A program made the position numbers and the translations under genes. A DNA stretch of 64,000 bases from Aurantiacibacter odishensis (GTDB lineage Bacteria > Pseudomonadota > Alphaproteobacteria > Sphingomonadales > Sphingomonadaceae). A model generated the notes under the pieces. That model saw only the letters and a program-made list of their open reading frames with translations. It searched no databases and was not told the DNA's origin. This document shows, piece by piece, positions 21,424-30,663 of this stretch (the stretch's first letter is position 1; each line of letters begins with the position of its first letter). The DNA lies in the NCBI RefSeq assembly GCF_003605195.1, contig NZ_QYOS01000025.1, positions 248,001-312,000 on the forward strand, written 5' to 3'.

Positions 21424-22653
21424 TTACGCCAGCCCCTGCTTATTCATCTCGGCTTCCAGTCCTTCCACGATGGCTTCGAAGAACTGCTCGGTCGTCATCC
21501 AGCTCTGGTTCGGGCCGATGAGCAGGGCGAGGTCCTTCGTCATCTTGCCGCTTTCGACACAGCTGATGCAGACCTTTTCCAGCGATTCCGCGAACGCGAC
21601 CACGTCCGGCGTGTTGTCGAAACGACCGCGATACATCAGGCCGCGCGTCCACGCGAAAATGGAAGCGATCGGGTTGGTGCTGGTGGCCTTGCCCTGCTGG
21701 TGCTGGCGATAGTGACGCGTGACGGTGCCGTGCGCGGCTTCCGCTTCCACCGTCTTGCCGTCGGGCGTCATCAGAACGCTGGTCATCAGGCCGAGCGAGC
21801 CGAAGCCCTGGGCGACGATGTCGGACTGCACGTCGCCGTCGTAGTTCTTGCATGCCCAGACAAACTTGCCGTTCCACTTGAGTGCAGCGGCCACCATGTC
21901 GTCGATAAGGCGATGCTCGTAGCCGATGTCTGCGGCTTCGAACTTTTCCTTGAAACCTTCAGTGTCGAACACTTCCTGGAACAGGTCCTTGAAACGGCCA
22001 TCGTACTTTTTCATGATGGTGTTCTTGGTGGACAGGTACACCGGCCAGCCGCGGTCGAGGCCGTAGTTGAAGCTGGCACGGGCGAAGTCGCGGATGGACT
22101 CGTCGTGGTTGTACATCGTCATCGCCACGCCGGGCTGGTCGAACTGGTGGACTTCCAGGTCGATGTTCTGGCCGTCCTCGCCTTCGAACACCATGCGCAG
22201 CGTGCCCTTGCCGGGGATCAGCGTATCGGTGGCGCGATACTGGTCGCCGAAAGCGTGACGGCCGACCACGATGGGATCGGTCCAGCCGGGCACGAGGCGC
22301 GGCACGTTGTCGATTACGATGGGCTCGCGAAAGATGGTGCCGCCGAGGATGTTGCGGATCGTGCCGTTGGGCGAACGCCACATCTGCTTGAGATTGAATT
22401 CCTCGACGCGCGCTTCGTCGGGCGTGATGGTGGCGCACTTCACGCCCACGCCGTACTGCTTGATGGCGTTGGCGGCATCGACGGTGATCTGGTCATCGGT
22501 CTCGTCACGCTTTTCGACGGAGAGATCGTAGTACTTCAGGTCGACGTCGAGGTAAGGCAGGATCAGCCGTTCGCGGATCCATTGCCAAATGATCTTCGTC
22601 ATCTCGTCGCCGTCGATCTCGACAATGGGGTTCTTGACCTGAATCTTCGCCAT
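21424..22653 (-). CDS. icd: NADP-dependent isocitrate dehydrogenase (eukaryote-like type)
   Basis: Oxidatively decarboxylates isocitrate to 2-oxoglutarate in the TCA cycle. The 409-residue sequence starting [23 protein letters not shown] belongs to the homodimeric type also found in mitochondria. The signature [22 protein letters not shown] and NADP-site residues in [17 protein letters not shown] are visible. ATG at 22653 is the family start with AGGA just upstream; the frame stays open about 38 codons further without similarity. It shares strand and close spacing with both neighbours. Confidence 0.97.
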   Translation of the reverse strand: MAKIQVKNPIVEIDGDEMTKIIWQWIRERLILPYLDVDLKYYDLSVEKRDETDDQITVDAANAIKQYGVGVKCATITPDEARVEEFNLKQMWRSPNGTIRNILGGTIFREPIVIDNVPRLVPGWTDPIVVGRHAFGDQYRATDTLIPGKGTLRMVFEGEDGQNIDLEVHQFDQPGVAMTMYNHDESIRDFARASFNYGLDRGWPVYLSTKNTIMKKYDGRFKDLFQEVFDTEGFKEKFEAADIGYEHRLIDDMVAAALKWNGKFVWACKNYDGDVQSDIVAQGFGSLGLMTSVLMTPDGKTVEAEAAHGTVTRHYRQHQQGKATSTNPIASIFAWTRGLMYRGRFDNTPDVVAFAESLEKVCISCVESGKMTKDLALLIGPNQSWMTTEQFFEAIVEGLEAEMNKQGLA

Positions 22654-22700
22654 GGGGTGTCCTGTCTGTTTCGTGGAGTTCGTATTCGTTTGCGGGCCTC

Positions 22701-23834
22701 TTAGCAGGGACGCGCCTTGGTGCAAGCCGGTGGGGACGCTTCGGGACGAGCAAGGTCGATCCGGCACCGTTCCGCTAGTTTTGTCAGCAAGCCGGGAGCA
22801 AGGCTGGCGACGACAGGAGCGACAAGATGGCCCAATCGCCTCTCCGCCAGACCGCGTGCGGCTTTTGCCAGTTGCACCGGAGGATGGGCCCGCGCGGCAA
22901 AGGCGCGCTGGTAGGCGGGTGCTGCCTCAGCGCCGCCTTGCAGCCAGTAACGTGCGGCCATGATCCCGCTGGCGACGGCGATGGACATGCCTTCGCCTGC
23001 AAGGGACGGGATAACGGCAGCCTGGTCCCCCAGCCGGAAAAGGCCCTGCGTTGTGTCCTGGGCAATCCAGCCATAGGGAACGGCCCCAATTGTCTCGATC
23101 TTGGCGGAATGCCAGTCGTCGCCAAGACATGCGGCAAAGTGTTCATTCCTTTCGGCGACCCCCTCCAGGAGGCGTCGGGGATCGCTACCGGCAGCGGTGA
23201 GGGCGGACTTGCGAAGCGCGAGGCAGACGTTGGCAGAGCCGTCTTCCTGCAGGACTATCCCCGCATAACCGCCGCGGAACAGGTGCAGTTCGATAGCCGA
23301 GCCGATCAGGGACTTGCGCTCAAGCGAGGCCGGGAGGCGGAGGCGGAGACCGAGAGCGGGATCGCCAGCCGTTCTGGGGCGGGCTTGATCTCGCACATCG
23401 TGTTTGCCGCTGGCGAGGAATATCGTCTCAGCGTGCCAGTCCTGCGACTGCCCGGCTGCGAGACCGGGCACGACGGCGCGGATCGTGTCGATTTCCAGCT
23501 TTGCGCCTGCCTCAATCGCGGCCTTGCGCAGCGCGGTATCGAGCGCGTGTCGGGACAGGCCGAGCGCGGCGTGGGGGAGGGGCGTCTGCACGGCGCGGCC
23601 GCCGGTAAAGAGCTTGAGGTGATCGACCGCGTGGCCACCCAGGGTACGCGGATCAACCCCCAGCGTCACCAGTTGCGCCAGAGAGCGCCAGCTCATGAAC
23701 CCGCCGCACAAGGGGTCTCCCACCGTTTCGCTGCGATCGAGGAGTATCGGACTGGCCCCGGCGCGCGCCAGTTCAATCGCCGCCGCGCATCCCGCAGGGC
23801 CTGCGCCCAGGATCAGCGGAGCCGCGAGACGCAC
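22701..23834 (-). CDS. FAD-dependent oxidoreductase (geranylgeranyl-reductase/hydroxylase-like) of the type III PKS set
   Basis: A flavoprotein of about 377 residues with an N-terminal dinucleotide fold ([27 protein letters not shown], glycines 10, 12 and 15) and a second FAD motif ([23 protein letters not shown]). No ATG fits; GTG at 23834 puts the fold right at the N-terminus and overlaps the preceding methyltransferase gene by 22 bases. In phenolic-lipid pathways (srsABC type) a flavoprotein hydroxylates or oxidises the ring made by the PKS; that role is inferred from the gene set. The start is uncertain. Confidence 0.82.
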   Translation of the reverse strand: MRLAAPLILGAGPAGCAAAIELARAGASPILLDRSETVGDPLCGGFMSWRSLAQLVTLGVDPRTLGGHAVDHLKLFTGGRAVQTPLPHAALGLSRHALDTALRKAAIEAGAKLEIDTIRAVVPGLAAGQSQDWHAETIFLASGKHDVRDQARPRTAGDPALGLRLRLPASLERKSLIGSAIELHLFRGGYAGIVLQEDGSANVCLALRKSALTAAGSDPRRLLEGVAERNEHFAACLGDDWHSAKIETIGAVPYGWIAQDTTQGLFRLGDQAAVIPSLAGEGMSIAVASGIMAARYWLQGGAEAAPAYQRAFAARAHPPVQLAKAARGLAERRLGHLVAPVVASLAPGLLTKLAERCRIDLARPEASPPACTKARPC

Positions 23835-24499
23835 AGGCGAAAGGGAAACTTGCGTGTGACCTGCGCGGAAGTGATTCCGGCTTCGTCCAGCAGGGCAAGC
23901 CACTCGTCCCGGCGGAAGGATCGCGCGATGGAAGTCTGCCCGTCCATGCGAACGATGCGGTGCCAACCTGCGAGTTGGGCGAGCAGCGGATATCCGAGGT
24001 AGCTGAGGCCGTGGCGGTGCAGATCGTTGACGAACCAGCCGCGCCGCGCCTCGTTCTCCATGACTTGCAGGAACAGCACGAGTTCCTCGCGGCTCATGTG
24101 ATGGGCGACGAGGCTGGAGACGATAAAATCCCACTTCTCATTCATCAGGTCGGCATAGTCGCCGGTGAGGTAGGTGATCGGCAGGCCGGGATCGGTGGCG
24201 GCACGGGCTGCGGCTTCGCTGCGGGGATTGAGGTCGATGCCAACGAGCTTCGTCTTGATGCCGCGCTTGCTCGCCCAGTGCGCGATTTCCCGCAGCATGT
24301 CCCCCTGCCCGAAACCGACATCGAGGAGGGTGAAGCTTTCGTTCTTCACCAGTGCCTTTGCAAGGAAATCGAGGGTAGGGCGGTAGGCCCTCGTCACTCG
24401 GTTTACCTGTGCGAGATCGGCGAGGACTTGGCGGTAGACCGCTTCCGGAAGGGCCGGGTCGTCCATCATTTCCTCGGTTTCCAGCCGTTCCTCAAGCAT
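23813..24499 (-). CDS. SAM-dependent methyltransferase of the type III PKS set
   Basis: A 228-residue class I methyltransferase: motif I TLLDVGFGQGDMLREI near residue 57, acidic loop VGIDLNPRSEAA, and DYADLMNEKWDFIVSSLVAHHMS. Its ATG at 24499 overlaps the type III PKS stop by 8 bases (ATGCTTGA), so the two are probably translated together. It likely methylates the polyketide product, as in the SrsB step of alkylquinone synthesis; that is an inference from neighbourhood. The frame is open upstream inside the PKS gene but has no conserved residues there. Confidence 0.85.
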   Translation of the reverse strand: MLEERLETEEMMDDPALPEAVYRQVLADLAQVNRVTRAYRPTLDFLAKALVKNESFTLLDVGFGQGDMLREIAHWASKRGIKTKLVGIDLNPRSEAAARAATDPGLPITYLTGDYADLMNEKWDFIVSSLVAHHMSREELVLFLQVMENEARRGWFVNDLHRHGLSYLGYPLLAQLAGWHRIVRMDGQTSIARSFRRDEWLALLDEAGITSAQVTRKFPFRLCVSRLR

Positions 24500-25559
24500 G
24501 GCCTGACACCCAGCCGAACCGCAGGCCCTCCATCGCGAGGCCCGGACCGAAGGCGAGGGCGATGCCGGATTCTGGTTTATTCTTCGCCAATTTCTGCAGC
24601 ACGAACAGCACGGTAGCCGACGACATGTTACCACAGGTGTCGAGAACGGAGCGGGACGCGGCGAGGGCGGCAGGGGGCAGGGAAAGACCGCGTTCGACTG
24701 CATCGAGGACCGAGCGTCCGCCCGGATGGACGGCCCATGCGACAGGCGGAGCGTCGCCCGTGATGGCCTCGCAAACGGAAGCTTCGTCCAGCGCCTCGGC
24801 CAGCTTGCCGGGCACTTCGCCAGACAGGTGCATCACAAAGCCGCTGTCGCCGATGGTCCAGGTAATGAGCTCGTCCGATTCCTCCAGCGCCAGCGAGAGC
24901 CCTTCGCCAAGGCCGAGCCCGTCGCCTTCTCCGCTGACGATCACGGCCGCCGCGCCGTCGGCAAATTGACCCATGGCGAGCAGGCTCTCGATATCGTCTG
25001 ATCGCTGCAGGTGCAGCGAGCAAAGTTCTACCGACACGGCCAGGACCTTGGCCGACGGGTCGGAGCGCACGATATGCGCAGCAGTGCGCAGCAGGGTAAC
25101 GCCAGCGTAGCAGCCCATGAAACCGATGGAGACTCGCTCTACGCCGGTGGAAAGACCAAGGCGGCGAGCGATGATCTGGTCCAGACCCGGCGCTAGGAAG
25201 CCGGTGCAACTGGCGATCACGATATGGGTGATACCCTCGGTGGATCGCAGACCCGCAATTGCCTGCATGGCAAGGTCCGGCGCGTGGGCGGCATAGCGTT
25301 CCATCCGGGCGTGCGTGCCCGGTTCTTCGCCGTTCATGTAGAAGCTGCCGAAATCCATCGCGGCATCGCCGCCGGTCAGGACCGAATAGCGATGCGAGAT
25401 ACCGCCGCGCGATTCCATGCGGCGAAACAGTTTCGCCTTCCGCTCGTCGTCCAGCTGCGATGCCGCCCACTCGGTGTAACGCTCGTGCACGTCGCAATCC
25501 GGCACTGCCGTTGCTATGGCGTTTATGCGAGGGGCGCGGCTGGCGAAATTGGCTGGCAT
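24492..25559 (-). CDS. Type III polyketide synthase (chalcone/stilbene-synthase family)
   Basis: A 355-residue ketosynthase. The Cys-His-Asn triad is intact: C118 in IVIASCTGF, H278 in AWAVHPGGRS, N311 in TCGNMSSATVLFVL. It extends an acyl-CoA starter with malonyl-CoA and cyclises the chain; bacterial relatives with a methyltransferase and a flavoprotein partner make alkylresorcinols, alkylpyrones or alkylquinones. Both partners follow with overlapping reading frames. Upstream, 38 bases away on the same strand, the fatty-acid oxidation genes end, which suggests fatty acyl-CoA starters. The product is not predictable from sequence alone. Confidence 0.93.
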   Translation of the reverse strand: MPANFASRAPRINAIATAVPDCDVHERYTEWAASQLDDERKAKLFRRMESRGGISHRYSVLTGGDAAMDFGSFYMNGEEPGTHARMERYAAHAPDLAMQAIAGLRSTEGITHIVIASCTGFLAPGLDQIIARRLGLSTGVERVSIGFMGCYAGVTLLRTAAHIVRSDPSAKVLAVSVELCSLHLQRSDDIESLLAMGQFADGAAAVIVSGEGDGLGLGEGLSLALEESDELITWTIGDSGFVMHLSGEVPGKLAEALDEASVCEAITGDAPPVAWAVHPGGRSVLDAVERGLSLPPAALAASRSVLDTCGNMSSATVLFVLQKLAKNKPESGIALAFGPGLAMEGLRFGWVSGHA

Positions 25560-25597
25560 TCAGCAGCTACAACGTCCTTGTGGGCTGCCTGTGCCGA

Positions 25598-26521
25598 TCA
25601 CCTGCAGAAATTCGCCTTTGCCGTTTCATACTCCGCAATCAACTGCTCGCAGATTGCCTTTGTAGGACGCACGTCTTGCACCGCACCAGTGCCGTGCCCG
25701 GCAGACCAGATGGTCTTCCAGGCCTTCGCCTCTTCGTTCAGAGACATTTCGCCCGGCGCATCATGCAGGGTCGCCGCCTCCAGGCTGGGCGCCAGGAAAT
25801 TCGCGCCGACGCCCGTCACCTTGTTGGTGTAAGTAATGTCCTTCGCAGAAGCGCCGATCATCATGTCCTTCTGGCCCTGCGGCGCCATGCTTTCTTCTGC
25901 CGCGATGAAGTGGCTGCCGAAGTAAGCGAAGTCGCAGCCCATCATCTGCGCCGCGGCAATATGGCCGCCGTGGCTCATGGAGCCGGAAAGGATCAACGCC
26001 CCTTCCCAGAATTCGCGGATTTCGCTGGTGAGGGCGAAGGGGCTGAAGGTGCCCGCGTGGCCACCTGCGCCCGCTGCAACGGCGATGATGCCGTCGACAC
26101 CGGCCTCCGCCGCCTTTTCCGCATGGCGGCGCTGGATCACGTCGTGGAACACAAGTCCGCCATAGGAATGCACTGCCTTTACGAGATCCGGCACCGCACC
26201 GAGCGATGTGATGATCAGCGGCACCTTGTGCTTGATGCAAACCTCCAGATCGGCCTCGACCCGCGGGTTGGAGCCGTGAACGATCAGGTTCACGCCGTAG
26301 GGTGCGCCGCCGTCACCCAGCCGCTCCTCGATCTCGTAGAGCCAGTCCTCGAAGCCTTCGGTCGTGCGCTGATTCAGCGCCGGGAATGTGCCGCACAGCC
26401 CAGCCTTGCAGCTTTCCACCACGAGGTCCGGCCCGGAGACGAGGAACATGGGCGCAACGATGGCGGGAACTTTCAGCCCGCCAGCGAAGCTATCGAGCGC
26501 CGGGTTGGCGGCGCTGCGCAT
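25598..26521 (-). CDS. NAD(P)H-dependent flavin oxidoreductase / nitronate monooxygenase-like
   Basis: A 307-residue TIM-barrel flavoprotein: PAIVAPMFLVSGPDLVVESCKAGLCGTFPALN at the N-terminus, VAAGAGGHAGTFSPFAL in the middle and GCDFAYFGSHFIAAEES at the phosphate-binding end. This is the YrpB/NMO family; members oxidise nitronates or act as enoyl reductases or other oxidoreductases. Its ATG overlaps the acyl-CoA dehydrogenase stop by one base (TGATG), so a role linked to acyl-CoA metabolism is likely but not shown. Confidence 0.88.
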   Translation of the reverse strand: MRSAANPALDSFAGGLKVPAIVAPMFLVSGPDLVVESCKAGLCGTFPALNQRTTEGFEDWLYEIEERLGDGGAPYGVNLIVHGSNPRVEADLEVCIKHKVPLIITSLGAVPDLVKAVHSYGGLVFHDVIQRRHAEKAAEAGVDGIIAVAAGAGGHAGTFSPFALTSEIREFWEGALILSGSMSHGGHIAAAQMMGCDFAYFGSHFIAAEESMAPQGQKDMMIGASAKDITYTNKVTGVGANFLAPSLEAATLHDAPGEMSLNEEAKAWKTIWSAGHGTGAVQDVRPTKAICEQLIAEYETAKANFCR

Positions 26522-28311
26522 CAGAATGCGTCCTCCGGCATGTCCATCATGCTGGCCTTGCCGCTGGTGATGGCCATCATCTGCGCCATGACCGGTGGCA
26601 GCAGGCGATCGAAGAAGTAACGCGCGGTGATGATCTTCGCTTCGTAGAACGGCTTGTCATCGGCGCCTTCTTCCAGCCGCCTGTAGGCAATCTGCGCCGA
26701 TTTGGCGAAGCAGTAACCCATGGCCACGAACCCCAGCAGGCGCAGGTAATCGGTGGCAGCGGCGGCCGCTTCCTCCGGATCCTTCAGGCCCTTCTGCGCG
26801 ATGTGCCCGGTGGACATCTGCAGTGCGCCGAAGGCCTGCTGAAGCCCTGCAATCATCTTGCCGATCTTCTCGTCGCCCGCGTTGTCCTCAATATACTGAG
26901 AGACGGGGTGGAAGAAGCTGCGCAGGTTGCGGCCCATGCGATCGGGCAGCTTGCGCCCGACGAGGTCCAGTGCCTGGATGCCATTGGTGCCTTCGTAGAT
27001 CTGCGCAATGCGGGCGTCCCGGGCGAACTGTTCCACACCCGTTTCCTGGATGTAGCCGTGGCCGCCGTAGACCTGCACCGCAAGGTGCGCGCTTTCGTGG
27101 CCGAGGTCGGTGAAGAGAGCCTTCACGACAGGGGTCATCAGGGCCACAAAATCCTTGGCGCGGGCACGCGCTTCGGGTTCGGGAGAGGCATGTTCTGCGT
27201 CCAGCGCGCGGCTGACCCACGCGGAGACTGCACGGCTGCCCTCGTTGTAGGCACGCATCGTCATCAGCATCCGGCGAACGTCCGGGTGGACGATGATCGG
27301 ATCCGCGGGTCCGTCAGGGTTCTTCACGCCAGAGAGCGAACGGCCCTGCAAGCGGTCCTTCGCGTAGTAGACAGCCGACTGATAGGCAATCTCGCCCACG
27401 CCAAGCCCCTGGATGCCCACGGCCACGCGTTCGGTATTCATCATCGCGAACATGGCTTCCAAGCCGCGGTGCGGCTTGCCGACCAGCCAGCCCTTCGAAT
27501 CCTCGAAAGTCATCTGGCAGGTGGCCGAAGCCTTCAGCCCCATCTTGTGTTCGATGGCGGTGGGCTTGGCATTGTTGTGATTGCCCAGCGTGCCGTCTTC
27601 GTTCGGCAGGTACTTGGGCACCAGGAACAGTGAGATACCTTTCACGCCCGGAGGGGCATCGGGCAGCTTCGCCAGCACCAGGTGGACGATATTGTCCGCC
27701 AAGTCATGGTCGCCCGCGCTGATGAAGATCTTGTTGCCGGTTACGAGGAAGCTGCCGTCGTCCTGCGGCACTGCCTTCGTGCGTAGCATGCCAAGGTCCG
27801 TGCCGCAGTGCGGCTCGGTGAGGCACATGGTGCCGCTCCACTCGCCGCTCGCCATGCGGGGCATGTAGAAACTCTTCAGCTCGTCGCTGCCGTAGGCTTC
27901 CAGGGCCACCATCGCGCCGCCGGTCAGGCCAGGATAGAGGCCGAACGACAGATTGGCGGAGCAGGTCATTTCCTCAACCATCTTGGCGATGGAGTGGGGG
28001 GCACCCTGGCCACCCCATTCCTGGGAGACACCAAGGCTCGACCAGCCCGCTTCGCAGAACTGCTTGTAGGCATCCTGGAAACCCTTGGGCGTTCGCACCA
28101 CGCCGTTCTCGATACGGCAACCTTCCTGATCGCCGGGCCAGTTGATCGGCAGCAGCACGTCGCGGCAGAACTTGTTCGCTTCTTCCAGGATCGCGGCAGT
28201 CACGTCCTCGTCGAAATCCTCGAACCCTTCGAGATTGCCGAAACCGTCGTCTTCATGCAGTTCGTTCAGGTTGAACAGCATGTCCTTGATGGGGGCTTCA
28301 TAGACTTGCAT
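26521..28311 (-). CDS. Acyl-CoA dehydrogenase (large, about 600-residue type)
   Basis: A 596-residue flavoenzyme that would introduce the alpha-beta double bond in acyl-CoA. The family core is clear: GEWSGTMCLTEPHCGTDLGMLRTKA, the dimer/FAD region RDARIAQIYEGTNGIQALDLVGRKL, plus the N-terminal extension (YEAPIKDMLFNLNEL) and C-terminal helical extension typical of the large class. A substrate range of medium to long chains is inferred. It starts 18 bases after the hydratase/dehydrogenase gene ends and overlaps the flavin oxidoreductase by one base. Confidence 0.93.
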   Translation of the reverse strand: MQVYEAPIKDMLFNLNELHEDDGFGNLEGFEDFDEDVTAAILEEANKFCRDVLLPINWPGDQEGCRIENGVVRTPKGFQDAYKQFCEAGWSSLGVSQEWGGQGAPHSIAKMVEEMTCSANLSFGLYPGLTGGAMVALEAYGSDELKSFYMPRMASGEWSGTMCLTEPHCGTDLGMLRTKAVPQDDGSFLVTGNKIFISAGDHDLADNIVHLVLAKLPDAPPGVKGISLFLVPKYLPNEDGTLGNHNNAKPTAIEHKMGLKASATCQMTFEDSKGWLVGKPHRGLEAMFAMMNTERVAVGIQGLGVGEIAYQSAVYYAKDRLQGRSLSGVKNPDGPADPIIVHPDVRRMLMTMRAYNEGSRAVSAWVSRALDAEHASPEPEARARAKDFVALMTPVVKALFTDLGHESAHLAVQVYGGHGYIQETGVEQFARDARIAQIYEGTNGIQALDLVGRKLPDRMGRNLRSFFHPVSQYIEDNAGDEKIGKMIAGLQQAFGALQMSTGHIAQKGLKDPEEAAAAATDYLRLLGFVAMGYCFAKSAQIAYRRLEEGADDKPFYEAKIITARYFFDRLLPPVMAQMMAITSGKASMMDMPEDAF

Positions 28312-28329
28312 TGGACAAATCCTCTCTGA

Positions 28330-30663
28330 TCAGTTGCGAAGCGGCTTGCCGGTTTCGAGCATGTGCTCGACCCGCGCCTGCGACTTCGGATTTCGGACGA
28401 GGCGCATGAACGCTTCCCGTTCCAGTTTCAGCATGTCGGCCTCGGTCACCACCTGGGTGATATCGGTATCGCCGCCGGTCAACACATAGGCAAGCTCTCC
28501 TGCCACGGTCACGTCGTGGTCGGTGGCCTTGCCCTGCTTGTGAAAGCTTTCGACAGCCAGTTCCAGCGCGGCCTTGCCGCTGGGGCCAGGCAGGCGATAT
28601 TCGGGCTTTTCAGGGGCTTCGTAGCCATCGACCATGGCGAGTGCGCGCTGCTTCGCGTCGTAAAGCAGGCGATCACGGTTCATGGTGATGCCGTCGTCAC
28701 GGCGCAGGAAACCCAGTTCCTTCGCTTCGGCAGCCGACTTGGCGACCGTGGCGGTGGAAATGGTCTCGAACGCCTTGGACACGGCAGGCATCGGGCCAGC
28801 GGGATGGCGCGGATTGTCCTTCCAGCGGGAAATGAATTCGCCGCAGCCGCCCCAGCCTGGGATGATACCCACGCCGCATTCGACGAGGCCGATGTAGGTC
28901 TCGGCATGGGCCTGGATGGCATCGGAATTGAGGCAGATTTCGCAGCCACCGCCCAGCGCCATTCCGGCCGGAGCCGAGACGACGGGGAAGGGGGCGTACT
29001 TCAGCGCCTTGTAGGCATCCTGTCCGCCCTTGACGCTCTTTTCCACCTCGCTCCACGCAGCGATATTCATCGCGAACATGGCGAGGCCGAGGTTGGCACC
29101 TGCGGAGAAGTTGGAGCCTTCGTTGTAGACGACGAAAGCCTTGTAATCCTTCTTCACCACCGGAATGGCCTTCTGGATCAGCTTCATCACCTGCTCGTCC
29201 AGCGCGTTCATCTTCCCGGTGAATTCCAGCGCGACGACGCCATCACCGATGTCCCACAGGGCGGCAGAGCCGTTGGCCATGATAGGCTTGCTGGAAAGCT
29301 TGATGTCTTCCAGCAGCAGCACGCCCTCGGCACGTTCGATGTCGTGGTATTCGCCATCTGTGCCCAGGTACTGACGCTTGCCGTCCTCGATTCGGTAGAA
29401 GCTGCGGTCGCCCGCCATCTTCAGGATTTCGGGCACCGGAAGGTCGTCCGCCTCGAGGCGTTCGACCAGCTTGGCAGCGCCGATCTTGTCGATCATCTCG
29501 AACGGGCCGGTCTTCCAGTTGTAGCCCAGCTTCATCGCGTCATCCACGCCCACCACGGTGGCGGTCGCTTCGGGAACGATGCTGGCGGCATAGGACAGCG
29601 TCGGGCCGAGCACGGCCCAGGCGTAGTCGCCGACCTTGCCCTTCATCGAAATCAGCTTGCCGAGGTCGCCCCTGGCAGCCGAGCCGTGGACGAGGCCGGG
29701 ACGCGCCGCGGCGCGGTATTCACCGGACTTCAGGTCCTTCGCCATCTTGGTGCGCTTGCCGTCTTCGCCCTTTTCGAGGGTGTAGAAGCCGCCCTTGCCC
29801 TTGCGCCCGGTGTAGCCGCTCTCGATCATTTCCTCGATCAGCGGCTCGCTGCGGGCGATCTTCTGGTACCAGTCGTCCTTGGGCAGGGTGCTGGTGAGCG
29901 ATTTCATCAGGTGTGGCATCAGGTCGATGCCGATGAGGTCGATGAGGCCGAAAATGCCGGTCTTGGGAACGCCCATCGGCTTGCCGCCGATCTCGTCCAC
30001 TTCCTCCACCGTCATGCCCATGTCGAAGGCGGAGTTCACCGCCTGCTGGATCCAGAAGGTGCCGATGCGGTTGGCGATGAAGCCGGGGCTGTCCTCGGCA
30101 TCGACCGGGGTCTTGCCCAGCTTCCGGTCCACGAATTCGCGGACCATTTCCAGTGTATCGGGATTGGTCTTGGGGCCTGCCACCAGTTCGATCAGGCGCA
30201 TGTAGCGCGGCGGATTGAAGAAGTGGGTGATCAGGAAATCGCGCTTGAACGCATCCGACCGGCCATCGGTCAACTGCTCCAGCGGGATGGTGGACGTGTT
30301 GGATGAAACGGCCGTGCCGTCTTTCCGCACTTCCTCCAGCTTGGCGTAGAGGTCCTGCTTGATGTCGAGCCGTTCGATGATGGCTTCCACCACCCAGTCG
30401 CACTCGGCAACCTTGCCAAGGTCGTCCTCGATATTGCCGGTTTCCACCAGCTTGGCCGGACGCTTGCCCATGAACGGGGCCGGGTCGGTCTTGAGCATTT
30501 TCTTGACCGCGCCCTCGGCAATCGCGTTGCGGTTGTCGCCGTCCTTGGGCACGATATCCAGCAGCAGCACGGGCACGCCGGCGTTGGCGATCTGGGCGGC
30601 AATACCGGCACCCATCGTGCCGGCGCCGATCACGCAGACTTTCTTGATGGTTGCGTCAGCCAT
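28330..30663 (-). CDS. 3-hydroxyacyl-CoA dehydrogenase / enoyl-CoA hydratase (FadN-like order)
   Basis: A 777-residue two-function beta-oxidation enzyme. The dehydrogenase domain comes first: NAD motif VCVIGAGTMGAGIAAQIANAG (about 8-28), THFFNPPRYMRLIELV with the catalytic His, and AEDSPGFIANRIG. The hydratase domain is C-terminal (ALGGGCEICLNSD and GLVECGVGIIPGWGG, both catalytic Glu positions filled). This is the reverse of E. coli FadB and matches the FadN type. ATG at 30663 overlaps the thiolase stop by one base (TAATG). The operon of thiolase, this enzyme and an acyl-CoA dehydrogenase parallels fadN-fadA-fadE of Bacillus. Confidence 0.93.
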   Translation of the reverse strand: MADATIKKVCVIGAGTMGAGIAAQIANAGVPVLLLDIVPKDGDNRNAIAEGAVKKMLKTDPAPFMGKRPAKLVETGNIEDDLGKVAECDWVVEAIIERLDIKQDLYAKLEEVRKDGTAVSSNTSTIPLEQLTDGRSDAFKRDFLITHFFNPPRYMRLIELVAGPKTNPDTLEMVREFVDRKLGKTPVDAEDSPGFIANRIGTFWIQQAVNSAFDMGMTVEEVDEIGGKPMGVPKTGIFGLIDLIGIDLMPHLMKSLTSTLPKDDWYQKIARSEPLIEEMIESGYTGRKGKGGFYTLEKGEDGKRTKMAKDLKSGEYRAAARPGLVHGSAARGDLGKLISMKGKVGDYAWAVLGPTLSYAASIVPEATATVVGVDDAMKLGYNWKTGPFEMIDKIGAAKLVERLEADDLPVPEILKMAGDRSFYRIEDGKRQYLGTDGEYHDIERAEGVLLLEDIKLSSKPIMANGSAALWDIGDGVVALEFTGKMNALDEQVMKLIQKAIPVVKKDYKAFVVYNEGSNFSAGANLGLAMFAMNIAAWSEVEKSVKGGQDAYKALKYAPFPVVSAPAGMALGGGCEICLNSDAIQAHAETYIGLVECGVGIIPGWGGCGEFISRWKDNPRHPAGPMPAVSKAFETISTATVAKSAAEAKELGFLRRDDGITMNRDRLLYDAKQRALAMVDGYEAPEKPEYRLPGPSGKAALELAVESFHKQGKATDHDVTVAGELAYVLTGGDTDITQVVTEADMLKLEREAFMRLVRNPKSQARVEHMLETGKPLRN

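Noticed and set aside
28363-30306. Long plus-strand open frame (647 codons) opposite the hydroxyacyl-CoA dehydrogenase gene.
   Set aside because: Antisense shadow of a conserved enzyme in high-GC DNA; composition rich in His, Gly and Arg with no domain.
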